Source of the DNA: Streptosporangiaceae bacterium
GTDB taxonomy: Bacteria; Actinomycetota; Actinomycetes; Streptosporangiales; Streptosporangiaceae
Reading direction: 5' to 3'
NCBI GenBank assembly: GCA_025934635.1
Contig: JAICWX010000052.1
Location: 1 to 38,295 of the forward strand
Length of the DNA stretch: 38,295 bases
The position numbers were made by a program, and so were the translations under genes. Positions 26,256 to 34,148 of this stretch are shown one piece after another. The stretch's first letter is position 1. Each line of letters opens with the position of its first letter. Below the pieces are notes generated by a model. It saw only the letters and a program-made list of their open reading frames with translations, did not search any database and was not told the DNA's origin.

Positions 26256-26519
26256 TTAGCGCCTGCGGCGGCGGCGCACGAGGAACAGGGTGGTCACGCC
26301 GACCACCACGGCGGCCGTGGCGGCGCCGGCCATCAGCGGGTCGATCTGCCCGGCCCGCCGGCGGACCTGCTCCATGACCCGGTGCACGTTCTTCTTCGGG
26401 CTTACCCGGTCGGCGATGGCGTCGATGGTGCGCGCCAGCTCCGCGCGGGTGCGGTCGATGTCCGCCACCAGCGCGTCCTGGTTGACGGGCTTCGCGTCAG
26501 TCTCCGCGTCCGCCATCAC
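26256..26519 (-). CDS. DUF3618 membrane protein
   Basis: An 87-residue protein. The N-terminal half has the DUF3618 motif DIDRTRAELARTIDAIADRVSP. One membrane segment (AGAATAAVVVGVTTLFLV) follows and the protein ends in six arginines, so the N-terminus is probably outside or the tail is cytosolic by the positive-inside rule. Such proteins often lie near phage-shock-like envelope genes, but none is seen here. The role is unknown. It converges with gcvH. Confidence 0.85.
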   Translation of the reverse strand: MMADAETDAKPVNQDALVADIDRTRAELARTIDAIADRVSPKKNVHRVMEQVRRRAGQIDPLMAGAATAAVVVGVTTLFLVRRRRRR

Positions 26520-26595
26520 TTACTCCGTCCTGTGCTGTTGCCGTGTTCTCTGCTTTTGGCCGCTCTGGCCCTGCGGCCTTCCGGCGTGAGGGACC

Positions 26596-27670
26596 TTATC
26601 TTGTCAGGTCCACTACGACCTTTACATCACCCGGTCGCCTGCTGTCCGCCTGCGGCCAGGCCGACAGCGGGACGCGCTGGCTGATCAGGGCACCTAGCCA
26701 GGCCTGGTCGGCCCGGGCCAGCGCCTCGACGGCCAGCTCGTAGTGCCGGCGCGCCGCGCTCACCGTACCGAAAATCACCGAGTTGGCCAGCACCATCGAG
26801 GCGCCGATCCGGTTCATGTCGACGGCCTGGTGGTACGGGCTCGAGGAGATGCCAACCAGGCACATCACGCCGGCCGGGGCGAGGCTGGCGGCGAGTTCGG
26901 CGATCAGCTGCCCGTCGCCGGCGCATTCGAGCACGACGTCCGGCCGCAGGCCGAGGCGGCCGGCCGCAGGCCGAGGCGGCCGGCCGGGCCGTGGTGGTAG
27001 GTGGCGCCGAGCGCCGCGACCAGGGCGGGCTTGAGCCCGTCGGCAATCCGGTCGAAGACGTGCACCTGGTAGCCGCGCTGGACGCCGAGCAGGGCGGCCA
27101 GCAGGCCGATCGGGCCGGCTCCGGTGACCAGTGCGGTTTGCCTTGCGCCGGGAGCGGGCTGCGCGAATTGCCTTGGGCCGGAAACGCGCTGCGCGAACCG
27201 GTCGACCTGCTCCCAGACCTTGGCTACGACGCTGGCCGGCTCGGTGAGCACGCCCAGGTCGCCGAGCTGGTCCGGGACCTTGACGGCGAAGTCTGGCGCC
27301 ACCCGCCAGCGGGTCGCGCCGTACCCGTCGAGACCCTTGATGCCCCGTTCGGTGTACTGGCCGTTGAGGCAGAAGTCCGACTGCCCGGCGGCGCAGGCCG
27401 GGCAGGGCACCGGGTCCGGGCGGCGGACTAGGCCGGCCACCAGGTCACCGGGTGTCCCCGGATCACGCTCATCGCCCTCGTGGTGACCGAACTTATCCAG
27501 CCGGATCCGTCCCGGTTACGGCGGGAGTACCCGTGCTGAGGGCTGGGCTGGGGCTGGGGCTGGGCTGGGGCGGGGGCTGGGCTGGAGCTGAGGCTGGGCT
27601 GGAGCTGAGGCCTGGGCACAGCATTCACATTCGCACCATGGTCTGCACCCGTTACAGCCCAGGCCCTCAC
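26596..27670 (-). pseudogene. Decayed zinc-dependent glucose dehydrogenase-type MDR gene
   Basis: Remnants of a medium-chain dehydrogenase of the glucose 1-dehydrogenase type. The catalytic-domain piece has RRPDPVPCPACAAGQSDFC and NGQYTERGIKG, the Rossmann piece TGAGPIGLLAALLGVQRG, and a third piece DVVLECAGDG to the C-terminus. The last two are in different frames. An exact 20-bp tandem duplication (26941-26960, 26961-26980) lies at the break, and removing one copy restores the frame exactly. The N-terminus is also damaged: AWAVTGADHGANVNAVPRPQ, a GCTGGG-type minisatellite, GTDPAG and KFGHHEGDER fall in different frames, and the segment with the conserved GHE zinc motif is missing. It cannot make a working enzyme. 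Confidence 0.85.
26941..26980. repeat. Exact 20-bp tandem duplication breaking the dehydrogenase gene
   Basis: CGGCCGCAGGCCGAGGCGGC is present twice head to tail. Twenty is not a multiple of three, and the frames on the two sides differ by exactly this shift. Confidence 0.95.
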
Positions 27671-27684
27671 TTGGCTCCTGGTAG

Positions 27685-27740
27685 CGACATTGATGCTCCA
27701 TCGATGCCGCGATCACGACATTGATGCTCCATCGATGCCG
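27685..27740. repeat. Paired 25-bp palindromes, locus 3 (27685-27709 and 27716-27740)
   Basis: Two identical units (arm CGACATTGATG, loop CTC, arm CATCGATGCCG) start 31 bp apart with the 6-bp spacer CGATCA. They lie just upstream of the decayed dehydrogenase gene and downstream of the VOC gene. Confidence 0.92.
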
Positions 27741-27852
27741 TTGATGTGGTTGGCCGGAATGGGATGAGTAGGCACCGACGTATCACGAGCACCACCCGAC
27801 CCAGGGATCGGGACTCACGACCGGTCCGGGACTGACGGCAGAAGATCCGTAG

Positions 27853-28224
27853 CTAGAGCGCCGGGGCCGCGGGGTCGATGGGCTCGAGGAATTCGAGGCG
27901 ATTGCCGTGTGGGTCCTGGCTGTAGAAGCGGCGCAGGCCGGGGAAGTCGCCGTCGAAGGTCACCGGGTAGCCGGCGTCGCGCAGCCGGGCAGCCCAGGCG
28001 TCGAGGCCGTCCACCAGCAGACCCGGATGCGCCTTGCGGGCGGGGCGGAAATCCTCCTCGACGCCGAGGTGCAGTTCGATGCCGTGGCCGCGGAACCAGC
28101 AGCCGCCGCGTGCGGCCAGGACCGGAGGCTTGGCTAGTTCGTCCAGCCCTAGCACCCCGCCGTAGAACTCCCGCAGCGCCGCCTCGCTGCCCGCCGGGCA
28201 GGCCAGCTGCACATGATGAATCAC
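27853..28224 (-). CDS. VOC-family (glyoxalase/dioxygenase fold) protein
   Basis: A 123-residue single-module VOC protein. It begins IHHVQLACPAGSEAALREFYGGVLGL and ends FYSQDPHGNRLEFLEP, carrying the His and Glu typical of the metal site of this fold. The GTG at 28224 has a GGAGG site eight bases upstream; a TTG five codons earlier is less likely. It follows the exporter stop by about 16 bp on the same strand, so co-transcription is expected. It may detoxify or bind a compound also pumped by the exporter (inference). Confidence 0.85.
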   Translation of the reverse strand: MIHHVQLACPAGSEAALREFYGGVLGLDELAKPPVLAARGGCWFRGHGIELHLGVEEDFRPARKAHPGLLVDGLDAWAARLRDAGYPVTFDGDFPGLRRFYSQDPHGNRLEFLEPIDPAAPAL

Positions 28225-28240
28225 CGCACCCGCCTCCAAA

Positions 28241-29890
28241 CTATCTTGACGTCAAGGTATCACGGATGGGGTGCGTCTGGTGGCCTGGTTGCCTGGGATG
28301 CGTCTGATGGCTTAGTTGTTTGAGGCGCGCCTGGTGGCCTGGTTGCTTGGGATATACACCTGGTGGCCTGGTTACTGGTGGTGCGCCAGGCGACCGGGTC
28401 ATGATCACGGCTGTAAGCAGGCCGACGGCGGACAAGACAGCCAGCCAGCAGGCCGTGGCGGACATCGCGCCGGCCGAGGCGGCCGCCCGGGTCACGACGG
28501 CCGATCCGGTTGCGGCGACCGATCCGGACGCGACGGCCAGCCCGGCCGCGCGGGACAGGTAGACCGAGCCGATGGCGGTCACGCCGAGCAGCTGGGCGAG
28601 CTGCACGGTGGTGGTGAGCAGGCCGGACGCGTCGGCCGCCCGGGTCGCGGGCACGTGCGTCAGCGACTGGGTGAGCAGCGGGCTGACCGACAGGCCGAGG
28701 CCCAGGCCCACGCCGGCCAGCCCGGTCCAGGTCAGGGCGCCCACTGCGGCGTGCAGGCCCGCGGCCAGGGCCAGGAAGGCGACGGTGCTCGTGGCCAGGC
28801 CGACCGGGATGACGGCACGGCGGAGCGCGGCGGGCAGCCGTCGCCAGTGGTAGCCGGTCAGCCCGAACACTAGCGCCATCGGCAGGTAGCTCGCGCCCGC
28901 CCGCAGCGCGCTCTCGCCTAGTCCCTCCTGCAGGTACAAGGTGAAGGCGAACAGCAGGCCGCCGTACCCGACCTGGGTGGCGGCCAGCGTGACCAGCCCG
29001 GATGGCAGCACCGGGGCGCGCAGAACGGCCAGGTTCAGCAGCGGGTCGCCGCCGCGGGCGGCTACCCGGCGTTCGATGAGGACGAAGCACACCGCCAGAA
29101 CCAGGCCGGCCGCGATGCAGGCGACGCACCAGGCCGGCCAGCCCGCTTCGCGGCCGAGCACCAGCGGCAGCACGATCAGCAGGACCGATCCGGCCGCGGC
29201 GGCCAGGCCGGCCAGGTCGAGCCGCCGGGGCGGCCCGGCAACCGGCCGCCCGTTCGTCTCGCTGGCCGGCCGGTCGGCTGGGACGAGACGGGGAACGGCG
29301 ATGGCGAGCACGATGCCGATCGGCACGTTGATGGCGAACACCGGGCGCCAGCCGGTGCCGAACAGGTTCGCGCTCACCACCACGCCGCCGAGGACCAGGC
29401 CGGCCACCGCGCCGGCCGAGAGCACCGCCGCGTAGGCGGACAGCGCGCGAGCCCGGGCGGGGCCGGTGAAGGTCAGCTGGATGATGCTGAAGACCTGCGG
29501 GACCAGCACCGCGGCGCCTGCGCCCTGGACCAGCCGGAAGGCGATCAGGGCCTGGCTGTCCGGGGCCAGCGCGCAGGCCAGCGACGCGACGGTGAAGACG
29601 AGCACGCCGGCCAGGTAGGTCCGGCGCCGGCCGTAGCGGTCGCCGAGCCGGGCCCCGGTGATCAGCAGCATGGCGTAGGCGATCGTGTAGCCGCCCACAA
29701 CCAGCTGCAGCGACGCGCCGGAGGCGTGCAGGCTGGCGGCGATCGACGGCATGGCGACGTTGGTCACCAGGACGTCGATGATGCACATGAACTGGCCGAG
29801 CAGCAGCACGGCCAGCATGAGCCAGTTACCGGGCGGGGCGGCGCGGCTGATGTCAGAGCCGGGGGCGGCCGGGCGGGTATGCAGAGCCAT
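28241..29890 (-). CDS. DHA2-family MFS drug exporter (EmrB/QacA type, 14 membrane segments)
   Basis: A proton-coupled efflux pump of the drug:H+ antiporter-2 group. Membrane segment 1 holds QFMCIIDVLVTNVAMPSI, the conserved MFS loop is GARLGDRYGRRRTYLAG, and motif C-like glycines lie in AVLSAGAVAGLVLGG. About 14 hydrophobic segments fit the family. The cytosolic tail after the last segment is an odd repeated His/Gln/Pro stretch built on ctggtggcctggtt repeats (28277, 28331, 28360) that looks like an expansion. The ATG at 29890 follows a GGGAGGA site. Substrates are unknown. The palindrome CTTGACGTCAAG lies within its last codons. Confidence 0.9.
   Translation of the reverse strand: MALHTRPAAPGSDISRAAPPGNWLMLAVLLLGQFMCIIDVLVTNVAMPSIAASLHASGASLQLVVGGYTIAYAMLLITGARLGDRYGRRRTYLAGVLVFTVASLACALAPDSQALIAFRLVQGAGAAVLVPQVFSIIQLTFTGPARARALSAYAAVLSAGAVAGLVLGGVVVSANLFGTGWRPVFAINVPIGIVLAIAVPRLVPADRPASETNGRPVAGPPRRLDLAGLAAAAGSVLLIVLPLVLGREAGWPAWCVACIAAGLVLAVCFVLIERRVAARGGDPLLNLAVLRAPVLPSGLVTLAATQVGYGGLLFAFTLYLQEGLGESALRAGASYLPMALVFGLTGYHWRRLPAALRRAVIPVGLATSTVAFLALAAGLHAAVGALTWTGLAGVGLGLGLSVSPLLTQSLTHVPATRAADASGLLTTTVQLAQLLGVTAIGSVYLSRAAGLAVASGSVAATGSAVVTRAAASAGAMSATACWLAVLSAVGLLTAVIMTRSPGAPPVTRPPGVYPKQPGHQARLKQLSHQTHPRQPGHQTHPIRDTLTSR
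28245..28256. promoter_or_regulatory. Palindrome CTTGACGTCAAG between exporter end and VOC start
   Basis: A perfect 12-bp palindrome, extendable to 18 bp with one mismatched pair, lies about 20 bp upstream of the VOC start codon within the end of the exporter gene. Its form is like operators of MarR-type repressors found near exporters. The role is unproven. Confidence 0.4.
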
Positions 29891-29960
29891 CGGTTCCTCC
29901 CTGGGAGAGGGCAGAGTCACCGGCACGACGAGCGGGCAGTGCGGGAGGGGACAGCTCGGG

Positions 29961-31259
29961 CTAGCTGGTTTCGGTGATGCGGCGTTCCAGGTAGCGACGC
30001 TCGGGGACGCTGCGAGCCAGGTCCAGCGCGGCCTGGTAGGCGGCCCGGGCCTCAGCGGGACGGCCGAGACGGCGCAGGAGTTCGGCTCGCGTCGAGTGCC
30101 AGTACTGGTAGCCGGGCAGGTCGAGGCCGTCGACGATCGCCAGCGCGGCGGCCGGGCCTTCAGCCTCCGCGATCGCCACGGCCCGGTTCAGCCGGACGAC
30201 GGCCGAGCCGGTTACGTCGGCGAGCTCGCCGTAGAGCGCGGCGATCTGCGGCCAGTCCAGCCGTTCCTCCGCCTGCAGCGAGGCGATCGCGGCCTGCAGC
30301 GCGTACGGGCCACGGACGCTCGGACCCTGCCGCAGAGCGGGGTCGAGCAGGGCCCGGTCCAGCAGGTCCCTGGCCTCGGCGATCTGCCGCCAGTCCCACC
30401 GCGACCGGTCCTGGTCCGGCAGCAGCACCAGGTCCTGGCCGTCGAACCGCGCCGCGCGGCGCGCGTCGTGCAGCAGCATCAGCGCCAGCAGGCCGAGCAC
30501 CTCCGGCTCGGCCGGGAGCAGCGCGGCCAGCACCCGGCCGAGCCTGATCGCCTCGGCGGCCAGGCTCGCCTCCGGGGTCGGGTCCGAAGCCTGCGGGTCC
30601 GGAACCTGCGGGTCCGGGGCCTGCGGGTGCGGGACCTGCAGGGCCTGCGGGTGCGGGGCCGACGTCTTCGGGTCCGGGTCGCTGTAGCCCTGGTTGAAGA
30701 TGAGGTAGACGACGGCGAGGACCGCGCCGAGCCGTTCGGGCAGCCGGGCGGCAGCCGGGATGCCGAACGGGATGCCGGCCACCTTGATCTTGGACTTGGC
30801 CCGGGTCAGGCGGCGCTTCATCGTCTCGGCCGGGACCAGGAACGCCCGTGCGATCTCCTCGGTGGCCAGTCCGGCCACCGCGCGGAGGGTCAGTGCCACC
30901 TGCGCCTCGACCGCCAGCGCCGGATGGCAGCACATGAAGACGAGCTCCAGCCGCTCGTCCGGTATCGGGGTTTGGTCCACGGTCTCGCCCATCGGTGGTT
31001 CAGCCACGGGTCCGGACGCGAGCAGGGGGAGCTTGGCGGCCAGCACGCGGTCGCGGCGCAGCCGGTCGATGGCCCGGTGCCGGGCCGTCGTCACCAGCCA
31101 GGCGCCGGGGTTGTCCGGCAGCTCGCCGGACGGCCAGCGCTGCGCCGCGATCGCGAACGCCTCCGCCGCCGACTCCTCGGCCAGGTCGAAGTCGCCGAGG
31201 TAGCCGATGAGGCAGGCCAGCACCCGTCCCCACTCGTCGCGGAAGACCTGCTCGATCAG
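29961..31259 (-). CDS. ECF sigma factor with C-terminal TPR-like extension (ECF42 type)
   Basis: A sigma-70 factor of the ECF42 kind, which lacks an anti-sigma factor and needs its long C-terminal helical domain. Region 2 includes GDFDLAEESAAEAFAIAAQRWP and NPGAWLVTTARHRAIDRLRRDR. Region 4 includes LTLRAVAGLATEEIARAFLVP and RRLTRAKSKIK. The C-terminal part (about 200-430) has TPR-like helices. A 15-bp repeat (30581-30664) adds a His-Pro-Gln linker between them. The first possible ATG/GTG/TTG (GTG at 31223) would remove conserved helix LIEQVFRDEWGR. A CTG at 31259 has a perfect AGGAG site six bases before it, so I propose a CTG start. It is in the same frame as the upstream YCII gene. Confidence 0.85.
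   Translation of the reverse strand: MIEQVFRDEWGRVLACLIGYLGDFDLAEESAAEAFAIAAQRWPSGELPDNPGAWLVTTARHRAIDRLRRDRVLAAKLPLLASGPVAEPPMGETVDQTPIPDERLELVFMCCHPALAVEAQVALTLRAVAGLATEEIARAFLVPAETMKRRLTRAKSKIKVAGIPFGIPAAARLPERLGAVLAVVYLIFNQGYSDPDPKTSAPHPQALQVPHPQAPDPQVPDPQASDPTPEASLAAEAIRLGRVLAALLPAEPEVLGLLALMLLHDARRAARFDGQDLVLLPDQDRSRWDWRQIAEARDLLDRALLDPALRQGPSVRGPYALQAAIASLQAEERLDWPQIAALYGELADVTGSAVVRLNRAVAIAEAEGPAAALAIVDGLDLPGYQYWHSTRAELLRRLGRPAEARAAYQAALDLARSVPERRYLERRITETS
30581..30664. repeat. 15-bp tandem repeats inside the sigma factor gene
   Basis: Five units of GGTCCGGAACCTGCG type occur with one partial 9-bp unit. They encode Pro-Asp/His-Pro-Gln-Ala/Val blocks in the linker after sigma region 4. 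Confidence 0.85.
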
Positions 31260-31268
31260 GGCAGGCTC

Positions 31269-31619
31269 CTACTGCGCGGGATCCGGCGGGACGACGGGCC
31301 TGATCTCGATCGAGCCGCCCATCCGGGCGGCCGGGATCCGGGCCGCGAGCTCGGTCGCGGCGTCCAGGTCCTCGGCCTCGACCAGGTAGAAGCCGGCCAG
31401 GATCTCCTTGGTATCCGCGAACGGGCCGTCGGTGACCAGCATCCGCCCGTCCTGGACGCGGACCGTGGTCGCGGTCTCGGCCGGCTGCAGGGCGGCACCG
31501 CCGGTCACCGCGGGCAGCTTCCTGAGCTCCAGGTATTCCCGGTGGCTGGCTTCCCGCTCCTGATCGCTGAGCGCCTCGGCGGCTCCCGGCTGGCGGTAGA
31601 TCAGCAGGGCGTACTGCAT
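31269..31619 (-). CDS. YCII/DGPF-domain protein, partner of the ECF42 sigma factor
   Basis: A 116-residue protein with MQYALLIYRQPG at the N-terminus and the namesake DGPFADTKE motif (about 62-70) followed by ILAGFYLVEAEDLDAATELA. This family is the constant partner and regulatory target of ECF42 sigma factors. Its biochemical role is not established. An AGGAAGGAG site precedes the ATG at 31619. Its TAG stop is the only in-frame barrier to the sigma factor, ten bases downstream. Confidence 0.9.
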   Translation of the reverse strand: MQYALLIYRQPGAAEALSDQEREASHREYLELRKLPAVTGGAALQPAETATTVRVQDGRMLVTDGPFADTKEILAGFYLVEAEDLDAATELAARIPAARMGGSIEIRPVVPPDPAQ

Positions 31620-31819
31620 CGTGGGCTCCTTCCTCCTGATAGCCATCTTGTCGTGCTGATGACGAAGGGGCGGCGGCCGGGGGGACAGCGGGACCCGGAA
31701 ATTGTCTCCCCCAGCCGACGTAGTCCTCAGGGCTAGTGAACGCCATCCGGGATGCAGCCCGCAGGCCGATGCGGTCGGTTACCTGGTTACGCCACATTTG
31801 GGAGGTGAGGCGAGCCAGC

Positions 31820-32956
31820 GTGACGGCGATGCTGGCCGGGGCGGTGGCGCTGGCGGTCTACCTGCTCCCCGGGCTGCCGGACCCGGCGGCGCACTGGCCG
31901 CTGTGGGACGCCCGGGTGTACGCGTGGGGCGGACGGCAGGCTGCCGCCGGGGGCGGGGCGCTGTACGCACCGGGAGCCCGGTTCAGCTTCACCTACCCGC
32001 CGTTCGCCGCGGTGCTGTTCGCCGGCTTCGCGGCAGCGCCCGCCGGGGTGCTGAAGATCGTGCTGACCGCGGCGAGCCTGGCCGCGCTGGCGGTGCTGTG
32101 CGGGCAGGCGCTGGCCGCGACGGGCGTCCGGCCGCGGCCGGAGACGATCTTCGCGGCCGCCGCGCTGGCCTTGCTGACGCGGCCGGTGGCGTACACGCTG
32201 TACCTGGGCGAGATCAACCTGATCCTGGCCGCGCTGATCGGCACGGACCTGCTGCGGCGCGAGGACGGGGCCTGGTGGCAGGGCATCGGGACCGGGCTGG
32301 CGGCCGGGGTCAAGCTCACCCCGCTGATCTTCGTGGCGTATCTCGTGCTGACCCGCCGGGGGCGGGCGGCGGCGACCGCCTGCGCGGTGTTCGCGCTGAC
32401 GGCCGCGGCGGGGTTCGCGTGGCTGCCCGGATGGTCCCGGGCGTTCTGGCTGAGCAGGCTGTTCTACGACCAGCGCCGGGTCGGCGACCCGGCCAACCCG
32501 TCGGACCAGTCGCTGTCCGGGGCGGTGGCCCGGCTGGCCGGCACCGGGGACCCGCCGCGGGTCTGGTGGCTGGTCGCGGTGCTGGCGGCCGGGCTGGCCG
32601 GCCTGGCCGTGGCCGTCTGGGCCCACTACCGCGGGTACCGGCTGGCCGGGTTCTTGTGCTGCGCCTTTACCGGCCTGCTGGTGTCGCCGTTCTCCTGGAC
32701 GCACCACTGGGTGTGGGTGGTTCCGCTGCTGACCTGGCTGGCCGTGACCGCCTGGCGGCGGCGTTCAGCGGCCTGGCCGACGGCCGCGGCATGGTGGGCG
32801 ATGACGGCCGGGGCGGCGGCGCTGTTCTCCGGGCTCGTGCGGCTGCCCTGGCCCGGGCATCCGCCCGGAGCGGGCGCGATGGCGGCGAGCGACCTGTACG
32901 TGCTGGCCGGGCTGGCGGTGCTGGCGGCGACCGGGGTGAGAATGGCCCGCCGCTGA
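31820..32956 (+). CDS. GT87-family polyprenol-phosphate mannosyltransferase (DUF2029)
   Basis: An integral membrane glycosyltransferase of the GT87 (PimE-like) family, which transfers mannose from polyprenyl-phosphate-mannose to envelope glycans. About ten membrane segments are seen. The first outer loop carries HWPLWDARVYAWGG with the conserved acidic residue of the C-type fold, and FSFTYPPFAAVLF follows. Later blocks are LYLGEINLILAALIG and GVKLTPLIFVAYLV. The GTG at 31820 has a GAGG site nine bases before it; the frame is open from 31736 but without a good site. The acceptor is unknown. It is read divergently from the sigma/YCII operon. Confidence 0.87.
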   Translation: MTAMLAGAVALAVYLLPGLPDPAAHWPLWDARVYAWGGRQAAAGGGALYAPGARFSFTYPPFAAVLFAGFAAAPAGVLKIVLTAASLAALAVLCGQALAATGVRPRPETIFAAAALALLTRPVAYTLYLGEINLILAALIGTDLLRREDGAWWQGIGTGLAAGVKLTPLIFVAYLVLTRRGRAAATACAVFALTAAAGFAWLPGWSRAFWLSRLFYDQRRVGDPANPSDQSLSGAVARLAGTGDPPRVWWLVAVLAAGLAGLAVAVWAHYRGYRLAGFLCCAFTGLLVSPFSWTHHWVWVVPLLTWLAVTAWRRRSAAWPTAAAWWAMTAGAAALFSGLVRLPWPGHPPGAGAMAASDLYVLAGLAVLAATGVRMARR

Positions 32957-32964
32957 GGACCGGC

Positions 32965-33000
32965 CCCGGAGCCGGGACGCGGGCGCGTCCCGACTCCGGG
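32965..33000. terminator. Bidirectional terminator between the mannosyltransferase and secreted-protein genes
   Basis: Sixteen-base arms (32965-32980, 32985-33000) pair with one mismatch around GGGC, between converging stop codons. Confidence 0.85.
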
Positions 33001-33010
33001 AACTGGGTTA

Positions 33011-33718
33011 TTACTTCAGGGCGCGGACCCGCGGGATCAGCTTGAGCATGAGCGAGGTCACCGTCGGCTTCGGCGCGTGGACGCTGAGCAGTTCGCTGCT
33101 GACCAGGTAGACGTCAGTGCCGTCGAGGGTCCACAGCGCGACCATCACCAGGGGCGGGCCGGGGGTCTTGGTGTCGGTGATGTTCTCGGTGAGCAGCAGG
33201 GACTGGTGGCCGCCCACCTTCTCGGCGACCCGGGCGTGGACCGTCTGCTTGAGCGTGCCGCCCTTGCCGTCCTTGGCGCTCACCGTCTTGCACGACTTGT
33301 ACTTAGCGCCGATCTGGGCAAACATCGTGGCGGCCGCCTTGGTGCCGGCGGCCTGGTAGACGGCCTGGTGGAAGATCTCCTGCACGGACGCCGAGGGCGA
33401 TGTAGCGGCCGCGCTCTCGTCGGCAAAGGCGGTTTCACCAAAACCCTTCGTGGCGCCGATGAAAGTCCAGAACGCTAGGCATTTCATCGATGAGATATGA
33501 AATATCGTGGTGTGCTCGAGGCTGCCGCCCGAGTTGTCGGCGAAGATGGTGGCGTAACCGGGCAGGAAATGCGACGGAGGCAGCAGCCCGTTCTTGAGCT
33601 GCTTGCCGGTGACCGGGGCCGGAGCGTGGGCGGTGACCGGGGCCGCCATCGCGGCGGGGGCGAATAGGGCGCAGGCCCCGGCGACCGTGACGGCGCAGGC
33701 CTTCGTGCGGAAGGACAT
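33011..33718 (-). CDS. Secreted protein of unknown function (PknH-sensor-like)
   Basis: A 235-residue exported protein. A signal peptide (MSFRTKACAVTVAGACALF, cleavage near AMAAP) leads to a mature domain with LLPPSHFLPGYATIFADNSGG and two cysteines, in MKCLAFW and KSCKTV, that may form a disulfide. The layout resembles extracytoplasmic sensor domains of the PknH type in actinobacteria, but similarity is judged by eye only. No kinase is near. The region upstream (33719-34105) holds only its promoter and a tRNA-like fragment. Confidence 0.7.
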   Translation of the reverse strand: MSFRTKACAVTVAGACALFAPAAMAAPVTAHAPAPVTGKQLKNGLLPPSHFLPGYATIFADNSGGSLEHTTIFHISSMKCLAFWTFIGATKGFGETAFADESAAATSPSASVQEIFHQAVYQAAGTKAAATMFAQIGAKYKSCKTVSAKDGKGGTLKQTVHARVAEKVGGHQSLLLTENITDTKTPGPPLVMVALWTLDGTDVYLVSSELLSVHAPKPTVTSLMLKLIPRVRALK

Positions 33719-34105
33719 GTCAATCTCCCTGTTTTATCCCTCAATAAGGGGCGCCAGCCTATCGGGAGATGCCGTGCGGGCGGAGGGATTCGAATTCCTA
33801 CTAAGCGGCGGGAATGCGCATACACCGGCAGGCATACGCGGCCAGCCTGAGCAGGCAGACGGCCTCCCGGCGGCCTGCCGGGAGGAATCCGGCGGCATCC
33901 GCATACGTCCGCGCCGGTATCGCGCGAAGTATCACCGTCCAAGGGGCCGTCGCGTGCTATCTCACGGCAGCGGTGACCCTGACGAACCCGAGGTCGTGGA
34001 TAGATGGCGTTGCCAGGTCAGGCGTCTGGCGACCGGCCTTGGAGACGGTGGCCGGGCCCGCCCGCCCCGGCTGCGGCGCACCCGGGTGAAGCACCGCCGA
34101 GAACC
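33719..34105. other. Noncoding region with a tRNA 3'-end fragment
   Basis: About 390 bp lie without a convincing gene. The region carries the upstream sequence of the secreted-protein gene and a degenerate copy of the tRNA-Leu 3' end (33774-33799). Confidence 0.6.
33774..33799 (-). other. Degenerate copy of tRNA-Leu 3' end, candidate attachment-site remnant
   Basis: These 26 bases match the T-arm and acceptor end of the tRNA-Leu at 37001-37026 at 21 positions, including the first ten (GTGCGGGCGG) and GGGATT. No rest of a tRNA is present. The copy has the orientation expected for the far end of an element integrated into the tRNA 3' end. Confidence 0.45.
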
Positions 34106-34142
34106 CGTGAGGCCCGGCCGCCACCGCTGGCCGGGCCTCACG
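34106..34142 (-). terminator. Hairpin terminator of the frameshifted gene
   Basis: Perfect 14-bp arms (34106-34119, 34129-34142) with a nine-base loop lie seven bases past the stop of the restored reading frame at 34149. Confidence 0.8.
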
Positions 34143-34148
34143 TGTGCC

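Noticed and set aside
31620..31735. An ECF42-type autoregulated promoter upstream of the YCII gene
   Set aside because: I looked for TGTCGA with a downstream CGTC/CGAC-like box at 16-18 bp and found only poor partial matches.
33774..33850. A complete second tRNA gene
   Set aside because: Only the T-arm and acceptor 3' side are present; no anticodon arm or matching 5' acceptor strand follows, and the T-stem is mispaired.
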